From Thermoplasmata archaeon (GTDB lineage: Archaea > Thermoplasmatota > Thermoplasmata > Lutacidiplasmatales > UBA184), in assembly GCA_028864975.1 (NCBI GenBank), contig JAGWLG010000011.1, positions 1 through 64,000 of the forward strand: a DNA stretch of 64,000 nucleotides, in the 5' to 3' direction. Within the stretch, counting starts at the first letter, position 1. Every line of letters begins with the position of its first letter. The translations under genes were made by a program, and so were the position numbers. This document shows, piece by piece, positions 62,279-64,000 of this stretch. A model generated the notes under the pieces. The model ran no database searches and had not been told where the DNA came from. It saw nothing but the letters and a program-made list of their open reading frames with translations.

Positions 62279-62468
62279 GGCGGTCCGCCTCCGTGAAGGG
62301 CCCCACCCTCTTCCAGCTCCCCTGGAGCTTGTCCAGCGCCCTCGACCGACGCTCCTTCAGCAGCCGGCGAATCGTCTCCTCTGCGGTAGTTGTGTGGTAA
62401 ACCTCTCGGAGGTGCTCGAGGTCCCTCAGCGTGGCGCGTGAGACTCGGACGGAAGTCAGGGCTGCCAT
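62262..62468 (-). CDS. vapB: VapB-type antitoxin
   Basis: A 68-residue protein upstream of vapC. MAALTSVRVSRATLRDLEHL begins a ribbon-helix-helix-like DNA-binding region, followed by a charged helix (TIRRLLKERRSRALDKL) that would wrap the toxin. It probably represses its own operon. ATG at 62468 is used; ATG 62479 and GTG 62483 are in frame upstream. Confidence 0.8.
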   Translation of the reverse strand: MAALTSVRVSRATLRDLEHLREVYHTTTAEETIRRLLKERRSRALDKLQGSWKRVGPFTEADRLESHD

Positions 62469-62667
62469 GGCGTACGCATGCACGCATGCGTCTCAAGAGT
62501 TGCGCGGGCCGTCCTCGGACAACGATGACATTGTGCCGGGAGTTCCTCGATGTCATGGTCATGGAACCCACCTTTGCAACATCCCGGCTTGGCGGTCGGT
62601 GGTCTGGGGCGCGTATCCTGGTATTCGAACCTGCGAGGCGCCGGTAAGGCACCGGTCCCCCCCTGGG

Positions 62668-64000
<1,333 letters not shown>

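Noticed and set aside
62461..62490. Repeated GCATGC-like units near the vapB start as a mobile-element end
   Set aside because: They are short, imperfect and have no partner copy nearby.

Overview
This is a GC-rich window from an archaeon, most likely a Thermoplasmata-type euryarchaeote that is neither Thermoplasma nor a methanogen. The evidence is the gene set: Orc1/Cdc6, NreA, a Hef-type helicase without a nuclease, membrane-anchored LonB, Kae1, archaeosine tRNA-guanine transglycosylase with a PUA domain, family-5 uracil-DNA glycosylase, archaeal NadM, archaeal S-adenosylmethionine synthetase, geranylgeranyl reductase and archaeal MfnA/MfnB. Many genes lack a Shine-Dalgarno sequence and instead have an AT-rich TATA-like element 22-33 nt upstream of the start codon, as expected for leaderless archaeal transcripts. 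No rRNA, CRISPR array or insertion sequence was found. The closest lineage cannot be fixed by reading alone.

Layout. 1-5.8 kb: a transsulfuration pair (a cystathionine gamma-synthase/lyase cut by the left edge, and a cystathionine beta-synthase with CBS domains), two membrane-anchored surface proteins and a geranylgeranyl reductase. 5.8-14 kb, mostly minus strand: Kae1, a flippase, a small ACT/RAM-like protein, tgtA, uracil-DNA glycosylase and two zinc-ribbon proteins, then a radical SAM protein. 14-25 kb: folD, lonB, a toroid-like protein, a surface protein, nadM, a second gamma-family transsulfuration enzyme, a prephenate dehydratase-chorismate mutase fusion, a double GNAT and tRNA-Thr(CGT). 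25-37.6 kb: a response regulator, an SRPBCC-methyltransferase fusion, a hydrolase, a thioredoxin-fold protein, a P-type ATPase, Hef, SerRS and an aldehyde dehydrogenase. 37.7-52 kb: a 1223-residue beta-propeller surface protein, mfnA, orc1/cdc6, metK, a tRNA methylthiotransferase, an Lrp-type regulator, a zinc-ribbon membrane protein, a second toroid-like paralog, a methyltransferase without a canonical start, nreA and tRNA-Pro(CGG). 52-64 kb: an ANT(6)-like nucleotidyltransferase, a four-gene operon (MfnB, TusA-like, DapA-like, divergent GTP cyclohydrolase II), an Hsp20, a porCDAB operon, a VapBC pair and a RecQ helicase cut by the right edge.

How the genes work together. Information processing is well represented: replication initiation (Orc1/Cdc6), repair and recombination (UDG, NreA, Hef, RecQ) and tRNA modification and charging (TgtA, Kae1, the methylthiotransferase, SerRS). 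NreA and Hef both carry a PCNA-interaction-like motif. Central metabolism includes 2-oxoacid:ferredoxin oxidoreductase, methionine/cysteine interconversion with S-adenosylmethionine synthesis, and folate C1 chemistry. The most unusual block is 53.6-56.5 kb. It joins a methanofuran-type furan synthase (catalytic lysines retained) to a sulfur-carrier-like protein, a class I aldolase-like protein and a divergent GTP cyclohydrolase II-like enzyme, behind a perfect 20-nt palindrome. This looks like an uncharacterised cofactor or small-molecule pathway.
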